The notes under the pieces are model-generated. The model searched no databases and was not told the DNA's origin. It saw nothing but the letters and a program-made list of their open reading frames with translations. Below are positions 60,171-64,000 of a stretch of DNA of 64,000 bases, one piece after another. The stretch's first letter is position 1; the number at the start of each line of letters is the position of its first letter. Source of the stretch: Effrenium voratum (lineage: Eukaryota > Sar > Dinophyceae > Suessiales > Symbiodiniaceae); the NCBI GenBank assembly GCA_963377175.1, contig CAUJNA010000824.1:366501-430500 (forward strand), read 5' to 3'. The position numbers and the translations under genes were made by a program.

Positions 60171-60490
60171 GTGTCTGCGGGGTGGTTTGCAACCGAATGT
60201 GTGTGGGTGCTTCTTTTGTTTGGTTGGTTTAACGGGAAACCGAAAGGACGACAAAGGACGACAACCAGTTTGGAGAGGCTCGCCGAAAAAACATACACAC
60301 CCAAATAGGGGCTCCCCTTTTTTGGACAGTCATTTGTGGTTGGTTAGCTTGGAGCCGAAATCACCATTAAATCGACTCCTGAGAGGGTGTGGCCAAAATT
60401 TTGAGACGCACCTCATACAAGAATCCTCCGTTCAAGAGTTCCAGGACTCTTTATGCTTTTTGGGAAGACCATTTTAGTGGCAAAATAAAA

Positions 60491-60549
60491 ACTAGGTCCC
60501 CCAGTAGTGCCCTTTTACCCTTTTTTGGGGGGAGGCTTCCCCTACTAAA
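60491..60549. mobile_element. Family-A element, left half only
   Basis: CTAGGTCCCCCAGTAGTGCCC start but the match ends at CCCCTACTAAAA. The right half is absent. It is directly preceded by a truncated family-D copy (60436-60485). Confidence 0.7.
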
Positions 60550-60802
60550 AGCTTCGACATGATCTTTGAGGCTGCCCGCCCTGGTGCCAGGATGCTTCTC
60601 CGTCCAGCCCCCCCCCCCCCCCAATCGGAACAGGCCACCATCACGCCCAGAGCTCCTGGATATCATGCTTGTTGGGAGACCCATTCTGGCGGTAACTCGT
60701 AAACGCAAAGCTTTTCGATTTTTTTATTGGCCAATCGCATGACCCTGCAACCAGAGTCCCCTAAAAGCCGGCCCCGGCCACTTGGCGATAGTGGTTGGCA
60801 AA

Positions 60803-60907
60803 CGTGCTGCTCAGCAGGGAATGAGGGACTGAAGCTGGGGAGTCCCTGAAAGGAAACCATAGGGGATGGTTTATAAAGGTCATTCCCTCATTCCCTGCTG
60901 AGCACCA
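60803..60907. mobile_element. Family-C inverted-repeat element, best-preserved ends
   Basis: GTGCTGCTCAGCAGGGAATG on the left and CATTCCCTGCTGAGCACC on the right. Other copies lie at 26129-26246, 39425-39590, 47690-47800, 50396-50523 and 62704-62824. Confidence 0.85.
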
Positions 60908-63630
60908 GTAAGAATATTTGTTTCTGGCGTCACGAAAACGCACAAGGGATCATCCGGCAAGGACACACGTATTCGTCGTCCTTGAGTCCCAGATAATGTA
61001 TATGTGTTGTCGGCAGTTGTCCACATGTCTGAGCAGTGCCATCCCAAACAGAGTCCTTGACAAGTGGGGCACCTACAAGGGCAACTGTTGAGAATATTTG
61101 CCTGTGTGAAATACGCATGATTGCGAGCTTTGTTTGTGCGTGTGTGCGTACTGCTACATACATGGTTCATGGTGTTCTGTTTGAGTGCGTGTGTGTGTGT
61201 GTGTGTGCTCTTATGCACGTGGGCTTGTGCTTGCATGCGTGCATTCTCGGATACTCAATTTGCGCACCCCTGTGCATAATTTTGGCCGCTTGTCCTGTCA
61301 GGCAGATGTGTGAATGATGATAAAGTGGATAGTCACGGTCTTCTTCAAGTGGTTGAGAAAGAGAGGCAGAGTTTTATTGTTAGTCTGCCTGCATGGCTGT
61401 TGGAATGTCGGTGCGGTCCTTGCTTCTTTGTTTCATCGCTGGCTTTGCTTATCCAGTGTTTATGGAATCCCGAAGTGAGGGTGGGTAGGTCAAGGGTGGT
61501 GGGCAGTTGAGAGTCTTAGGGTTTAGGGTTCGATAGCCCCCCTGTGCTCCTTGGACCACCCCCACTTGGGGATTCCATAAAGCGTGGTTGGCAGCTCATC
61601 TCACCAGTTCTTTTGTTGAGCTTTGACCATGAGACATGTTGGGCGAGAACGTCACCGGAAGTGCGGCGGGTGGGCGGGTGCCTTCCGGATGGCTTGTTTC
61701 TGGGCTCCTTGAAAGTCAGCCAGTCAGCCAGTCAGCCCTTCATGTCGAGGCACGTGCTTGTCGCATGCGATTTGTTTTTCCTTCTTCTTCTTCTGAGCGT
61801 TGGTGTTGAAAGAGCGAGTTTGAGGTACATGACTGGCAGGCCGAATTAACGTGTGAAGAGTTAACCCCCGACATGCTAGGCTGCTCGACATGTGTGCTAC
61901 GCGTCATTTCATTTGTTTCAATGGATCAAGCGAGTGCAACTAGGTCAGTCGGAGGGATAGCGATGGAGATCAGGTTTGGGGAAATCGCTCAGGTTTGATT
62001 CTTGTACCCTCATGAAACCTGACTGGTAGTATCTTCTTGGGCCCCTTGGCACTTGGATGGTTCGAGATTCCGCGGACCGTCCTTGTCCTGGCTCACGGGA
62101 AGTAACTGAGGCAGGTTGTCTCCTGCAAGGCGAGTTGCTAAAGCCCAGAGAGATTTGTTGCATCTCACAAGCGACTGAAAGTGACGCGAATACTCCAACA
62201 GAGTAATTTGATACAGCCGAACTCCCATCACGTGTTTGTTTACCTGCGGCAGGTAGATGGCTTTGAGACACTTCTGACACAGTCAACCGGGTGACATTGA
62301 CAGCACCCACAGTCACTCAGATGTCCAGCTTTTCCCAGCATACCACAGCTTCAAGGACCAATTCCTTGCAGAGCCTTCACTGAGAGACCCAAAGCTCCTT
62401 TTCGCGACCGAAAACAGCAGAACGGACTCCCGTCTCAGGCAGGAGGGGAGAGGGATGGGCGGGCAAAGTAGACCAAACCCAAGCCCATGTGTCCGAAAGG
62501 TAAATATCAACTGGGTTTGCTTTAGGAACATCTTGGGTCTTGGCCCTTTGCTCAAATGTTTGTGTTTTTTTTGAAAAATTGGGCACCAAATCCAGGTGTC
62601 ATTTTGGTTTCCGCTCACCTGTCAACGCCAAAACAAAAAGGGGTCCCCGATCTTGAGAAACAATGAGCAACCGCGACTGAATTCTTAGGTGTGGGATTGA
62701 CTTGCTGTTTCTCAGTAAGGAATGACCTAGGGTTTGGGGAATGAACGCAGGGGTGCCCTTAAATGAAACCACAAGGGATGGTTTACAGGGGTTATTCCGT
62801 CACTCCCTGCCTATCGAGCACCAGCCAGTGGACAATGCTGAGAGCCTTTCAGCTGCCTCGTTGGTTTGCAAAGCGGGAAAGACAAGCGGGATGAGACTTC
62901 CGGGAAAGACATCACCTGAGCCACAATCAAAACCTGGGTAGATGAAGCTTAGTAAGGGGCAGGCCCAGCCGGAAGTAGTTGCGGCCGCCTTTCTAATTCT
63001 CTACATGGTTCTGGGTTCACCATGTTTGTACCAGGTTTTGATTGTGACTCACCTGGCTTTCTCTTAGACAAATTCAACATAGGAACTGACAATGTCGGTA
63101 GTCTACTGTTGGCTCGGGGAGGACTTGCGGGGGCATCCAAATTTGCCACACACACACACACACCAACAAGAAAGGGCGGACAACTCCATTGTCCTATGTC
63201 TTCTGGGATAAACATGGAAAACGAGCATATTGTCCGTTGCTCATTTGTGGGTGTCTTGTCCCAGCGGGAAAGCCGCATTTGGGCATTTGTCCCATCTTCC
63301 CACGCCCCCTCTCATTGCCAGACATTCCTATGTTTGCCCGTGGTGCCGTTGTGAGTTTCCGTCATTTCCCCTTACGCGCGACAAGACACGGCTCTTTGGT
63401 GCGACCGAATCGGCCCTTCGACCATCTGGCAACAACAGGCTTCTCCAAACTAACCTCCCCACAGAGTCTAGAAGGTAAAACTTGGGCGGGAAAACCAATC
63501 GCTTTTGCAAATGAAGCCCACAGAAAGCTTCCATCTAAGTTGAAACGAATATGTCGTATTTTCCTTTGTTGGGTTTGAAAGGGAACCTATCACTACTGGA
63601 CATGTTTCTCATTTTTCTGGGCGGCTTGAG

Positions 63631-63672
63631 CAGCTGGACGAAAGTTCGCAGCTTTTTGTCCGCTTGGAGCAG
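63631..63672 (+). CDS. Candidate exon (LDESSQLFVRLEQ) behind a family-K element
   Basis: Fourteen codons, phase 0 to phase 0, GTCGGA donor. The acceptor AG is in the right end of a family-K repeat, so the repeat may supply the 3' splice site. Function unknown. Confidence 0.35.
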
Positions 63673-64000
63673 GTCGGATCCGTTCGGCGCTCCGGGGCGC
63701 CTCCATGATGCCGGAGCCAATGGAGGCTTTGGAGCCAAATGAGATTTCGGCCAGAAGCCATGGGGGTTGGGGGGGAGGGAGGCGAGGGGGAAGGAGCCCA
63801 ACAAAAAAAGTAAAAAATAAGCCCTTGTTAGGGCCTTATCTAGGGCTTATTTGGGCTCCCCCCATAAAGAAGTGGCCCAGATTTGGTGGCTTCTCACTTG
63901 TTTGGAGTTGGTACCCCTTTTCTCACTTCCCGAATTCCTGGACTTGAGTCACTTTTTGGGAAGGCCATTCTTGGTTTGGACGTGTTTGGCCAATCCACTC

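Larger units (their letters stand above)
60171..63630. other. Stretch with repeats and no supported exon
   Basis: Contains a family-H copy, truncated family-D and family-A copies, family-C copies at 60803 and 62704 and a GT microsatellite near 61190. A weak exon-like frame (FDMIFEAARPGARM) lies at about 60550-60615. Confidence 0.5.

Noticed and set aside
1..64000. Relic of the dinoflagellate spliced leader (GTAGCCATTTTGGCTCAAG)
   Set aside because: Looked for by eye; only partial matches such as CAGCCATTTTAG (15829) were found.

Overview
This window looks like nuclear DNA of a dinoflagellate, most likely a suessialean such as Symbiodiniaceae or Polarella. The base composition is near even. 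Coding sequence is cut into very short exons (23 to 154 bases) separated by long introns. The introns are packed with short inverted-repeat elements of several recurring families. Inferred splice donors are mostly GC, with some GA and GT, and almost every acceptor reads AG followed by G. No bacterial operon structure, rRNA, tRNA or CRISPR array was recognised. Most long open frames are shadows of low-complexity DNA or of repeats.

The main gene runs on the + strand from about 15.3 kb (perhaps from 1 kb) to 57.57 kb. I assembled it by hand from 27 exons whose reading phases all agree. The first part, to about 39.3 kb, encodes a Rossmann-type reductase-like domain with a glycine-rich loop (GAGSAMG, 23.7/24.56 kb) and a YxxxK motif (35.2 kb). 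The second part, 41.1 to 57.6 kb, is a PTPLA/HACD-type 3-hydroxyacyl-CoA dehydratase. Its catalytic Tyr and Glu (YPxGVxGE) are split between exons at 50.1 and 52.7 kb. If the two parts form one protein, this joins the reduction and dehydration steps of very-long-chain fatty-acid elongation.

Inside the 6.3-kb intron between the exons at 28.8 and 35.2 kb lies a different block (about 29.9 to 33.5 kb) that is GC-rich and free of the short elements. It carries a second gene with nine near-identical 36-residue cysteine repeats of EsV-1-7 type, one divergent repeat, and a C-terminal PD-(D/E)xK/VSR-like nuclease. EsV-1-7 proteins are known from brown algae and large algal DNA viruses, so this may be a virus-derived or selfish nuclease gene nested in a host intron.

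Region by region: 1 to 11 kb holds candidate upstream exons, an intronless unknown reading frame (3.63 to 4.08 kb) and a 1.28-kb transposon with a 9-base target duplication inserted in a smaller element (8.1 to 9.5 kb). From 11 to 21 kb come intron DNA, AT microsatellites and the first gene exons. From 21.9 to 39.3 kb are the reductase exons and the nested nuclease gene. From 41 to 57.6 kb are the dehydratase exons, with a 0.7-kb GT-rich simple-repeat array at 45 kb. From 57.6 to 64 kb are scattered exon candidates of a further + strand gene. All exon calls are manual and lack transcript support.
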